IMG/VR virus record: IMGVR_UViG_3300025887_000129
Coordinates: 1-25,118 of that record
Reading direction: 5' to 3' (one strand)
DNA length: 25,118 nt
DNA from: a virus
The notes under the pieces are model-generated. The model did not search any database. It was not told where the DNA came from and worked only from the letters and a program-made list of their open reading frames with translations. The position numbers and the translations under genes were made by a program. Shown here in pieces: positions 7,745-14,467 of the stretch (its first letter is position 1; each line of letters starts with the position of its first letter).

Positions 7745-8713
7745 ACACATATTTCCCCACCGACTACCAAGCTTTCATCCACACCAGCCGCTATGCTAAG
7801 TGGCTTGATTCAGAAAACCGCAGAGAAAATTGGAGTGAGACTGTAAATCGTTACGTTGATAACTTAGTCCTTCCTAAGATTAAAGATGACGAGACAGTAA
7901 TGGCAGTGCGCGAGGCAATCACAAACCTAGACGTGATGCCGAGCATGAGAGCTATGATGAGCAGTGGCAAGGCTTTCGATAGGGATAACGTGGCTGGATA
8001 TAATTGTTCGTATCTACCTGTTGATGATATACGAAGCTTCGATGAAGCCATGTTTATCTTACTGTGTGGTACAGGCGTAGGCTTCTCAGTCGAGCGTCAA
8101 TACGTAAACGAGTTACCAACAGTGCCAAAAAACCTCATCAACTTAGATGAGACAATCGTAGTGCCAGACAGCAAGGAAGGTTGGGCATACTCACTGCGTA
8201 CACTAATCTCCTCACTGTACAACGGTGTCGTACCTAAGTGGGATGTGTCACTGGTGCGTCCTGCGGGTGCAAAGCTTAAGACTTTCGGTGGTCGGGCTAG
8301 TGGCCCTGCACCTCTTGTGGACTTGTTTCAATTTGTTGTTAGCAAGTTTAAAGAAGCTTCTGGTGAAAAACTAACGAGCCTCCAGTGTCACGATATTATG
8401 TGCAAAATAGGTGAAGTAGTTGTGGTTGGTGGAGTTCGTAGATCAGCAATGATTAGCCTGTCTAATTTGAGTGATGACCGCATGCGTCATGCCAAATCTG
8501 GGGCGTACTGGGAATCCAATGGTCAGCGTAACTTAGCGAATAACTCAGTCGCCTACACCGACAAGCCTGACTCTACATCATTCATGCGGGAATGGTTAAG
8601 TCTTGTTGAGAGTGGTACAGGTGAGCGTGGTATCTTTAATCGCCAAGCTGCGCAGAACCAAGCAGCTAAAAATGGTAGGCGAGATGCCACCTATGAGTTT
8701 GGAACAAATCCGT
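7741..8713 (+). CDS. Class II (B12-dependent) ribonucleotide reductase, exon 1
   Basis: N-terminal 324 residues of a monomeric adenosylcobalamin-type reductase that converts ribonucleotides to deoxyribonucleotides. Visible motifs are MPSMRAMMSSG, YNCSYLPVDD (C89, likely partner of the active-site disulfide), LLCGTGVGFSVER and KLTSLQCHDIMCKIGEVVVVGGVRRSA. Without splicing the frame runs from GTNP into a stop at 8725-8727. With splicing after T8713, the codon T/GT makes the cysteine of NPCSEI. The start ATG overlaps the DUF3310 stop (ATGA). The full spliced enzyme has 634 residues. There is no separate small subunit or activase in the window, consistent with class II rather than class I or III. 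Confidence 0.93.
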
Positions 8714-8991
8714 CAATGGCGGCTTAGTGGGGAAACCCACTCCGAAGAATTGCGTTAATTCAGGGAACACCTCTACCTAGTAGAGACAATCCTGAGCGAA
8801 GCCTTGTATCGTAAGTTATAAGGAACGTGCAACGACTATCCCGCAAGGGAGTAGGGCATAAGCTAATGATGCTCGAAAAGCGTAACATCCTGAAATTAAT
8901 CGGATGATGATATAGTCTGGACTATGCGGTGACGTATAGAAGTTCATAAGAGAACTGGTGAAGGTGTTGCGACTTTCATCGAACATAATCG
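8714..8991 (+). ncRNA. Group I self-splicing intron (td-like), 278 bases, no ORF
   Basis: P1 pairs exon bases 8707-8713 with 8719-8725, with U8713 wobble-paired to G8719 at the splice site. P2 is AGTGGG/CCCACT around a GAAA loop (8726-8741). P4 is TCAGG/CCTGA (8760-8764, 8791-8795). P5 is CTCTAC/GTAGAG (8771-8776, 8780-8785). P6 is CTTGTA/TATAAG (8803-8822). P7 is GACTAT/ATAGTC (8834-8839, 8912-8917), with a CCC-GCAA-GGG hairpin at 8840-8849 between them. P9 is CTATGC/GTATAG with loop GGTGAC (8922-8939), the loop I recall from the T4 td intron. The 3' end GAACATAATCG also resembles td and gives a terminal G at 8991. Exact removal restores an open frame with conserved reductase motifs, which is strong proof of both splice sites. 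There is no room for a homing endonuclease inside. Confidence 0.93.
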
Positions 8992-9923
8992 GTTCAGAAA
9001 TAATACTAAGACCTTACCAATTCTGTAATCTCACAGAGGTTGTAATTCGTTCAGGTGATACTGAGCAAGACCTTGAGCGTAAGATCGCAGTCGCCACAAT
9101 CCTTGGGACTCTCCAAGCCACCTACACGAAGTTCCCCTACTTACGTAAGGTTTGGCAAGACAATACCGATGAGGAGCGTTTGTTAGGTGTAAGTCTAACT
9201 GGCATTATGGACAACCCTCTGACAACTACAGCTAACCCTGAGTTACCTGCATTGTTAGAACGTCTACGTGCCATATCAGTAGAAGTTAACAAGGAGTGGG
9301 CAGGTAAGTTAGGCATTGCAGTATCTACAGCAATCACAGCAGTTAAACCGTCAGGAACAGTTAGTCAGCTAGTGAACTCTGCTAGTGGTATCCATGCGAG
9401 GCACAGCGAATACTACATCCGTACTGTGCGCGGTGCGTTCAATGACCCCCTTACTCAGTTTATGAAAGATCAAGGAATCCCTTGGGAGCCTTGTGCCCAC
9501 CAGCCCGACACTACAGTAGTGTTTTCTTTCCCTCAGAAGTCGCCTGAACAGGCAGTGCTAACTGAGAACACAACTGCTATTCAGCAGCTAGATACTTGGC
9601 TTGCTTACCAGCGTCATTACTGTGAACACAAACCGTCAGTGACCATCAACGTCCTTGCGGATGAATGGTTAGAAGTTGGTGCTTATGTTTACAAGAACTT
9701 TGATGAAATGAGTGGCGTAAGCTTCTTGCCTTACTCAGAACACATCTACCAACAAGCCCCTTATCAGCAGTGTGATAAGAAGAGGTATGAAGAGTTTCTA
9801 GCCCTTATGCCTGACGGTATTGATTGGTCAAAGCTTTCGGACTATGAGGTTGAGGACACTACTATAGGCTCTCAGACATTAGCTTGCTCTGGTGACTCTT
9901 GTGAAATTGTTGACCTTGTATGA
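8992..9923 (+). CDS. Class II (B12-dependent) ribonucleotide reductase, exon 2
   Basis: C-terminal 310 residues. After splicing the junction reads GTNPCSEIILRPYQFCNL, giving the thiyl-radical Cys (residue 325), the catalytic Glu 327 and Asn 323, and a second Cys 11 residues on (336). That spacing matches C408 and C419 of the Lactobacillus class II enzyme. Further motifs are ITAVKPSGTVSQLVNSASGIHARHS (phosphate-binding PSGTVS region) and the C-terminal pair CSGDSC (623, 628) that passes electrons from thioredoxin. The apparent upstream start GTG at 8958 is inside the intron and is not used. No phage thioredoxin or glutaredoxin lies nearby, so the host must supply the reductant. Confidence 0.93.
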
Positions 9924-10060
9924 GATTTATAAATCACTTTAAAAAATTGTACTGGAAGTGGCATTTACGCTACTGCATCTACACCTCTTCACTCGCTGTG
10001 GAGAGGATAGAGAAATCTATAAAAAAGGAGTTATTAAAAAATGGTAACAGCAACAAGTGA
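9920..10060 (+). CDS. Small basic hypothetical protein, 46 residues
   Basis: Its ATG at 9920 overlaps the reductase stop (ATGA), a coupling seen repeatedly in this block. It reads MRFINHFKKLYWKWHLRYC and continues with a helix rich in Lys and Glu (VERIEKSIKKELLKNGN). The protein is basic and aromatic at the N-terminus, with no clear membrane segment. It overlaps the next gene by 20 bases and covers what would otherwise be a 117-base gap. Function unknown; the alternative is that this is a non-coding spacer, but the coupling and composition favour a real gene. Confidence 0.55.
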   Translation: MRFINHFKKLYWKWHLRYCIYTSSLAVERIEKSIKKELLKNGNSNK

Positions 10061-10235
10061 CTCAACGGGATTACCAATCCGTACTAAAGCTAAGACCGAC
10101 TCGTATGACGCAGGATGGGAGGCTTTATTCAACAAGTCTCCTGTTCCGTTAGGTGAGGACACTAGGCCCAAGGACGCTGTTAAACGTGGCCTTTCTAGTG
10201 CATGTGTAGAAGAGGAGTGGGACTGTAGAAAATGA
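10041..10235 (+). CDS. Small hypothetical protein, 64 residues
   Basis: Reads MVTATSDSTGLPIRTKAKTD and ends VEEEWDCRK. AAGGAG lies about 11 bases before the ATG. No membrane segment or known motif. The stretch SYDAGWEALF...KDAVKRG looks like ordinary helical protein. The stop overlaps the next start (ATGA). I do not recognise it. Confidence 0.65.
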   Translation: MVTATSDSTGLPIRTKAKTDSYDAGWEALFNKSPVPLGEDTRPKDAVKRGLSSACVEEEWDCRK

Positions 10236-10336
10236 TGTTTATGATTGCGTTTGAAGAAATCATGGAAGGGTTTGGTTGCGACTTAAACACAGCAATTCAG
10301 TTATATCAAAGGGGTACAGTATGGGAAGACGAATAG
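10232..10336 (+). CDS. Very small hypothetical protein, 34 residues
   Basis: Starts by ATGA overlap with the previous stop and reads MMFMIAFEEIMEGFGCDLN, ending in QLYQRGTVWEDE. It overlaps the next gene by 16 bases. Its reality rests on the overlap and on filling the space between two better genes. An overlapping ORF beginning at 10276 in another frame is better treated as an upstream extension of the next gene. Function unknown. Confidence 0.5.
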   Translation: MMFMIAFEEIMEGFGCDLNTAIQLYQRGTVWEDE

Positions 10337-10479
10337 AAGTTGACGAAGAATACTTTAAGATGATTGAAAAAGATTCCCATCTTTTAGAGTGTCTTATGTA
10401 TTACGGTGTTGACACTTGGGATGAGTTTGAAAATGCTCTTGTCTTGTATGAAGAAGATAAAGATGAGGAGTATACATGA
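10321..10479 (+). CDS. Small acidic hypothetical protein, 52 residues
   Basis: MGRRIEVDEEYFKMIEKDSH, then a helical middle (LECLMYYGVDTWDEFENAL) and an acidic tail (YEEDKDEEYT). The ATG at 10321 has AAGGGG a few bases upstream. The frame is open from 10276, but that earlier start has no ribosome site and would overlap more of the preceding gene. The stop overlaps the next start (ATGA). No family recognised. Confidence 0.65.
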   Translation: MGRRIEVDEEYFKMIEKDSHLLECLMYYGVDTWDEFENALVLYEEDKDEEYT

Positions 10480-10655
10480 AAGGACAAGTAAGAGGTCTGG
10501 CCTTAGAGCTTTTGCGTCAAGACTGTGTAGATTGCCTAGTCGTGGCAGATGAATATGAAGGGTTAGAGTTTGACCCCGAACATATGAAATTAATAGATAA
10601 ATCTGAAAAGGCTTGTCGTGCTTATGACGATGCTCTCCATAAGGGTGAAAGATGA
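10476..10655 (+). CDS. Small hypothetical protein, 59 residues
   Basis: MKGQVRGLALELLRQDCVDC followed by an acidic middle (VADEYEGLEFDPEH) and a helix (LIDKSEKACRAYDDALH). Three Cys are present but not spaced as a zinc finger. Translation is coupled at both ends by ATGA overlaps. The protein is predicted to be soluble and helical. No family recognised. Confidence 0.65.
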   Translation: MKGQVRGLALELLRQDCVDCLVVADEYEGLEFDPEHMKLIDKSEKACRAYDDALHKGER

Positions 10656-10828
10656 CCTCACCCTGCATTAGTATCTGTCACCTCAATGACGAAGATATTT
10701 GTGTAGGGTGCTATCGTTCTGGCAGTGAAATTACAGCTTGGAAAGATTTAGATAACGAAGCCCGTAAACAAATATCAATTAAGGCACAAAAACGTGAATT
10801 GATGTTAAATGTGCCTAAATCCCACTAA
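10652..10828 (+). CDS. DUF1289-type four-cysteine protein, 58 residues
   Basis: MTSPCISICHLNDEDICVGC then YRSGSEITAWKDLD. This matches the DUF1289 pattern SPCxxxCxxx...CxGCxR...EIxxW, with Cys at 5, 9, 17 and 20 and the conserved R22, E26 and W30. The family occurs widely in proteobacteria. The Cys arrangement suggests metal or Fe-S binding, but the function is not established. The start overlaps the previous stop (ATGA). Being under 60 residues it is easily missed. It ends the coupled chain of small genes. Possible host origin is inference from the family's distribution. Confidence 0.82.
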   Translation: MTSPCISICHLNDEDICVGCYRSGSEITAWKDLDNEARKQISIKAQKRELMLNVPKSH

Positions 10829-10855
10829 CGTACCGTTACAGACCCTAAGAATATT

Positions 10856-11053
10856 ATGATAAAAAGTAACCCCATACTGGGAGCTTCCTTTGGGATTTCC
10901 CAAGGACTCCTTTCGCATCTCGATAAGATTTTTCCAGACACACTACCAACCCACAGTATTACTGTAGAGGAACTTCGGTTCTTGCAAGGTCAGCGTAGAG
11001 TCATAGAGAAACTTAAAGAGCTTTCAGAAGAAGACTTTAATTATGAGGAGTAA
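10856..11053 (+). CDS. Small hypothetical protein, 65 residues
   Basis: MIKSNPILGASFGISQGLLS, then HLDKIFPDTLPTHSITVEEL and a helical C-terminus RRVIEKLKELSEEDFNYEE. The ribosome site is weak (TAAGA). The 27-base gap before it is the first uncoupled junction after the small-gene chain. It is soluble, with no known motif, and sits just before the structural genes. No function assigned. Confidence 0.65.
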   Translation: MIKSNPILGASFGISQGLLSHLDKIFPDTLPTHSITVEELRFLQGQRRVIEKLKELSEEDFNYEE

Positions 11054-11061
11054 ACCAACGA

Positions 11062-11292
11062 ATGTGTTTATTCGGTAGTTCAGAACCTAAACCTGCACCA
11101 GTTGCACCTGCCCCCGCAAAAGCACCTGCTAGTTTAGATTTATCAGACATGGAACAAACACCTTCAGCAATGCGGAAACGCAGAGCCAAAGGAAAACGTA
11201 GTGTCCGTAACAAAACATCTAGTACAGGACTCAGTGTTGGCGGCTCAAGCGCACCCAGTTTAAATATTCCCAGTAATGGAGGTAATAAATAA
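11062..11292 (+). CDS. Small Pro/Ala- and Lys/Gly-rich virion-type protein (T7 gp6.7/gp7.3-like)
   Basis: 76 residues. It starts MCLFGSSEPKPAPVAPAPAK and has a basic stretch (MRKRRAKGKRSVRNK) and a Gly/Ser end with SLNIPS. T7 gp6.7 (MCFSPKIK...) and gp7.3 (ending SSGGGINI) lie at the same place and show the same low-complexity style; both are minor virion or tail-assembly proteins. The assignment rests on position, the MC start and the C-terminal motif, not on strong alignment. The stop shares its last A with the next ATG (TAATG). Confidence 0.65.
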   Translation: MCLFGSSEPKPAPVAPAPAKAPASLDLSDMEQTPSAMRKRRAKGKRSVRNKTSSTGLSVGGSSAPSLNIPSNGGNK

Positions 11293-11921
11293 TGTGTGGA
11301 GCAGGTGGCGGTAACAACAAAAGCAGTGGCGGTAATGGTAATAACAACAAACCAGCAGGGCCAAAGAAAGTAGTTAAGCCTGTTAACAAAGTAGATTATC
11401 AGGCTAGAGCTAAAGCTAACAAAAGCACAAACATTCCGATTTTATCAACAGTAATAAAAGACAAATATCGAAATGATGACGTAAGTTATAATCAAGCTTA
11501 TTGGGCAAGCCAACGTGCATCTAACGTAAGTCAGGCTGACATGAAAGCAGAGCAAGACCGCATAGGCATGAAGAAAGCTTATAGCGGTGATCGTGTCCCA
11601 ACTTCACTTCCAAACACAGGCCCACCATCCCAGAATTTTAGGGAAGGTACAACATCTGTTAACTCCCCTAAAGCAAAAGCACCTAATAGAATCGCCTTGA
11701 CTACTGAAGCTTCAGAAGGTGGTAGCTCTGGTGGTGCAAACCAATCAACTGCTTCTTCAGGTGGTTCAGCAGGTGCAACAGGACAAGCTGCAAACCTAAA
11801 AAACATGCTTGCCAGTAAAACTAAACAAAAGCGTTTAGGCAAAGGCCGACTTAAGAATAAGAGTGTTGGTGTCGGTGGTGGCAGTGGCAGTGGCTACAAC
11901 GGCTTAAATATCATTTCATAA
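11292..11921 (+). CDS. Gly/Asn-rich virion-type protein, related to the preceding gene (gp7.3-like)
   Basis: 209 residues, mostly low complexity. The MCGAGGGNNKSSGGNGNNNK head is followed by a basic segment (PKKVVKPVNKVDYQARAKAN), a middle that looks more ordered (residues ~45-85, DKYRNDDVSYNQAYWASQRA) and a Gly/Ser/Ala tail. It ends KRLGKGRLKNKSVGVGGG...LNIIS, which parallels the basic-Gly-LNI end of the 76-residue neighbour and of T7 gp7.3. The likely role is a minor tail or head-tail component; this is inference from location directly before the portal gene. Confidence 0.65.
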   Translation: MCGAGGGNNKSSGGNGNNNKPAGPKKVVKPVNKVDYQARAKANKSTNIPILSTVIKDKYRNDDVSYNQAYWASQRASNVSQADMKAEQDRIGMKKAYSGDRVPTSLPNTGPPSQNFREGTTSVNSPKAKAPNRIALTTEASEGGSSGGANQSTASSGGSAGATGQAANLKNMLASKTKQKRLGKGRLKNKSVGVGGGSGSGYNGLNIIS

Positions 11922-11940
11922 CAAAAGAGAAAAATTAGCT

Positions 11941-13494
11941 ATGCTACCAACAACAGGAGCAGTAGCTAAACGCTATACACATCTTGAAAGTGACCGAACC
12001 TCGTTCTTAGATAGAGCAAGAGAAGTTGCTAAACTTACCATACCAACCTTAATGCCCCCAGAGGGTCATTCGGGTTCTTCTGTATACGCTACGCCATATC
12101 AATCTATTGGTGCTAGAGGTGTTAATAACTTAGCATCTAAGCTGTTAATGACACTTCTTCCCCCTAACTCCCCCTTCTTCCGTTTAACAATGGACGACTT
12201 TGATTTGCAGAGTCTTGCAGGGGATGATGCTAGGGGTAAGGTAGAGGAGGCATTAGCTCGTATTGAACGAGCAGCTATGCAAGAAGTAGAAGCTACGGCT
12301 GTTCGTGTCCCTGTTTTTGAGGCACTTAAGCAGCTTATAACTTCAGGTAATGTGTTAATTCACATGCCCAAGGATGGTGGAGTTCGTGTATTCCGTTTAG
12401 ATAGATACGTATGTCAGCGTGACGCTATGGGTAATGTATTAGAGGTTATTACTAAAGAAACAGTAAGCCCCTTGATGCTCCCTGAAGCAGTCCAAGAACT
12501 ACTAACAAAACCTTCAGAAGAGTCACAGCTTAAATCTATTGACCTATATACCAAAGTTTGCCGTGTAAACAAAAAATGGGAAGTGTATCAAGAAGTCGAG
12601 GGACAGATAATCCCTGACTCACGGGGTTCCTTTCCCTTAGATCAGTCACCCTTTATGGCATTACGCATGGTTCGCATTGATGGGGAGTCTTATGGTCGTG
12701 GTTATGTCGAAGAGTTTATAGGTGATTTAAGTTCACTTGAAACTCTGACCAAAGCTATTGTTCAGGGTGCAGCAGCCGCAGCTAAAGTCTTATTCCTAGT
12801 GAAGCCCAACGGTTCCACGAAGCAGAAAGTATTAGCTCAAACACCCAACGGTGGTATCGCTACAGGTGACGCTAATGATGTGTCTGTCTTACAGCTAGAA
12901 AAGTACAGTGACTTCCGTGTTGCTCAAGACACAGCAAGAGAGATTACAGAACGATTAGCATATTCGTTTCTTATGAACTCCGCAGTCCAGCGTAAAGCTG
13001 AACGTGTAACTGCTGAAGAAGTTAGATACATGGCTCAAGAGCTTGAGTCAGCTTTAGGTGGGGTTTACTCCATTCTTTCCCAAGAGTTCCAATACCCAAT
13101 GGTCAAGTTGTTACTTGCCAGAATGGAAAAGAGTGGAAAGATGCCTAAGTTCCCTAAAGACACTTTGAAGCCTCAGATCGTAACTGGCATGGAAGCATTA
13201 GGGCGTGGTCAAGACTTAAACAAGCTATCACAATTACTTCAAATGCTACAGCCATTAGGCCCAGAGATACTACAGAGAGAACTAAACATTGACGATTATA
13301 TCGACAGGCTTGGTGCATCTTTAGGTATTGATACAAGTGGCTTAATTAGGTCAGCAGAGCAGAAGGAGCAAGAAGCACAGGCTGAACAACAGATGATGCA
13401 GCAACAACAGATGATGCAAATGGCTGAGAAAGCTACAGGCCCAGTAGCACAAGGGTTAATGAAGCAACAGCAGGAACAGCAGCCACAGCAATAA
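11941..13494 (+). CDS. Portal (head-tail connector) protein, T7 gp8-like
   Basis: Dodecameric ring through which DNA is packaged and ejected. The protein has 517 residues (T7 536). Family stretches are YQSIGARGVNNLASKLLMTL and PPNSPFFRL near residues 53-82, VFRLDRYVC, GESYGRGYVEEFIGDLSSLE and the C-terminal RKAERVTAEEVRYMAQELE. The last ~45 residues are extremely Gln/Met-rich (EQQMMQQQQMMQM, then KQQQEQQPQQ), encoded partly by an 18-base tandem repeat. T7 gp8 also has a polar, flexible end. Located between the gp7.3-like gene and scaffold, as in T7. Confidence 0.95.
   Translation: MLPTTGAVAKRYTHLESDRTSFLDRAREVAKLTIPTLMPPEGHSGSSVYATPYQSIGARGVNNLASKLLMTLLPPNSPFFRLTMDDFDLQSLAGDDARGKVEEALARIERAAMQEVEATAVRVPVFEALKQLITSGNVLIHMPKDGGVRVFRLDRYVCQRDAMGNVLEVITKETVSPLMLPEAVQELLTKPSEESQLKSIDLYTKVCRVNKKWEVYQEVEGQIIPDSRGSFPLDQSPFMALRMVRIDGESYGRGYVEEFIGDLSSLETLTKAIVQGAAAAAKVLFLVKPNGSTKQKVLAQTPNGGIATGDANDVSVLQLEKYSDFRVAQDTAREITERLAYSFLMNSAVQRKAERVTAEEVRYMAQELESALGGVYSILSQEFQYPMVKLLLARMEKSGKMPKFPKDTLKPQIVTGMEALGRGQDLNKLSQLLQMLQPLGPEILQRELNIDDYIDRLGASLGIDTSGLIRSAEQKEQEAQAEQQMMQQQQMMQMAEKATGPVAQGLMKQQQEQQPQQ
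13385..13418 (+). repeat. 18-base tandem repeat inside the portal gene
   Basis: The 16-base unit AACAACAGATGATGCA occurs at 13385-13400 and again at 13403-13418, with a period of 18 bases or six codons. It keeps the frame and makes the Gln/Met-rich C-terminus, so copy number could change without breaking the portal protein. Confidence 0.75.
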
Positions 13495-13527
13495 ATAATA
13501 ACTACCTTTAATTGGAGACAGATAATA

Positions 13528-14268
13528 ATGGTAGATGCAGTAAACACATTTGAAGAACCCGTTGAGGATGGTCAGCATACAGAAAATATGCTTAAAAAAG
13601 CTGAAGGTATTGATAACCCTGACGTATCAGACCGTCCTGAATGGCTCCCTGAGAAATTTAACACTGTTGAAGACATGGCTACTGCCTATCAAAGTCTTGA
13701 ACAAAAGTTAGGTTCTAACGAGGAAGTAACTGAAGAAAGTGGTTTAGATGAGATTGCCGATGAACTAGAGGAAAGGGGTGTTGATTTTGACGCACTATCC
13801 AACGAGTTTGCAGAACAAGGTGGTCTAACTGAAGAATCATATGAATCGTTACTAAAAGCAGGTATTCCACGCACTATGGTTGACCAATTTATCGAAGGTC
13901 AAAATGCAGTGGCAGGTCAGCTTCAACAACAAGCCTTTGAACAGGTTGGAGGTCAACAAGCATATGAAGATATGGTTTCGTGGGCTTCTGAAAGTTTAAA
14001 TGAAGCTTCTATAGATGCGTTTAACAATGCAATGAATAGCGGCAACATAGAGACAGCAAATCTAGCAATACAGGGTCTGCAAGCACAGTACCGTTCTGTT
14101 AACGGCAATGAACCATCATTGGTCATGGGCGAGACTAAATCCGTAACAGGTGGGGTCTTTAACTCTGCCGCCCAGTTGACGCAAGCAATGCGCGACCCAA
14201 GGTACAGTTCTGACTCTGCATATCGACAGGAAGTAGCTTTGAAATTATCACGAAGCAACGTCCTTTAG
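13528..14268 (+). CDS. Capsid assembly scaffold protein, T7 gp9-like
   Basis: Directs procapsid assembly and leaves before DNA packaging. The protein has 246 residues (T7 307) and is strongly acidic. Its N-terminal region has RPEWLPEKFNTVEDMATAYQ, a segment common in phage scaffolds, then long helices rich in Glu and Gln (VAGQLQQQAFEQVGGQQAY). The C-terminus is basic and helical (RQEVALKLSRSNVL), fitting the capsid-binding end. TTGGAGA precedes the ATG. It lies directly before the capsid transcription unit. No aberrations seen. Confidence 0.92.
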   Translation: MVDAVNTFEEPVEDGQHTENMLKKAEGIDNPDVSDRPEWLPEKFNTVEDMATAYQSLEQKLGSNEEVTEESGLDEIADELEERGVDFDALSNEFAEQGGLTEESYESLLKAGIPRTMVDQFIEGQNAVAGQLQQQAFEQVGGQQAYEDMVSWASESLNEASIDAFNNAMNSGNIETANLAIQGLQAQYRSVNGNEPSLVMGETKSVTGGVFNSAAQLTQAMRDPRYSSDSAYRQEVALKLSRSNVL

Positions 14269-14292
14269 ATTCTCTGTCTCCGCAGTAATATT

Positions 14293-14327
14293 CCCACCAA
14301 GCTATTGCAGCCTCTGGTGGGTTTTTT
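14293..14327 (+). terminator. Intrinsic terminator between scaffold and capsid genes
   Basis: A perfect 7-bp stem CCCACCA/TGGTGGG (14293-14299 and 14315-14321) with a 15-base loop that can form a small inner GCT/AGC pairing. Six T follow immediately. It sits 24 bases after the scaffold stop. Confidence 0.85.
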
Positions 14328-14467
14328 CGTTTAATGAAGCAACAACTTTATTCCAAGTATCTATCGACCTTCTGCGGAAGACAATCTTTAAGGGAAAGGA
14401 AGTAAGAGTCTGCTGAGTAGAACAACTCTCAACAACTTAATACTTTTTTTAAATAGGTACATTTAAC
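14328..14467 (+). promoter_or_regulatory. 140-base capsid leader, expected to hold the capsid promoter
   Basis: Non-coding gap after the terminator. It must supply a promoter if the terminator is efficient, and T7 has its strongest late promoter at this position. I cannot point to a promoter sequence because the phage polymerase specificity is unknown. Two hairpins are visible: CTTC-TGCG-GAAG at 14369-14380, and AGAGT/ACTCT (14405-14409, 14425-14429) enclosing CTGC/GTAG. An AT-rich stretch with seven or more T at 14443-14450 and a modest TAGG about 10 bases before the ATG complete it. Confidence 0.45.

Noticed and set aside
8713-8994. Ribonucleotide reductase as a frameshifted pseudogene, or two separate reductase genes starting at 7741 and 8958
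   Set aside because: The 278-base interruption folds as a group I intron and its exact removal restores a conserved frame. The GTG at 8958 lies in intron sequence.
9852-9868. SP6-promoter-like string GACACTACTATAGG
   Set aside because: It lies inside conserved reductase coding sequence, has an extra inserted trinucleotide relative to the SP6 core, and no gene start follows nearby.
1000-10846. Shared GTACCG..A.A.AC.CT string at 1000-1016 and 10830-10846 as a phage promoter
   Set aside because: Only about 12 of 17 positions agree, the GTACCG core also occurs inside genes, and the capsid leader lacks it.
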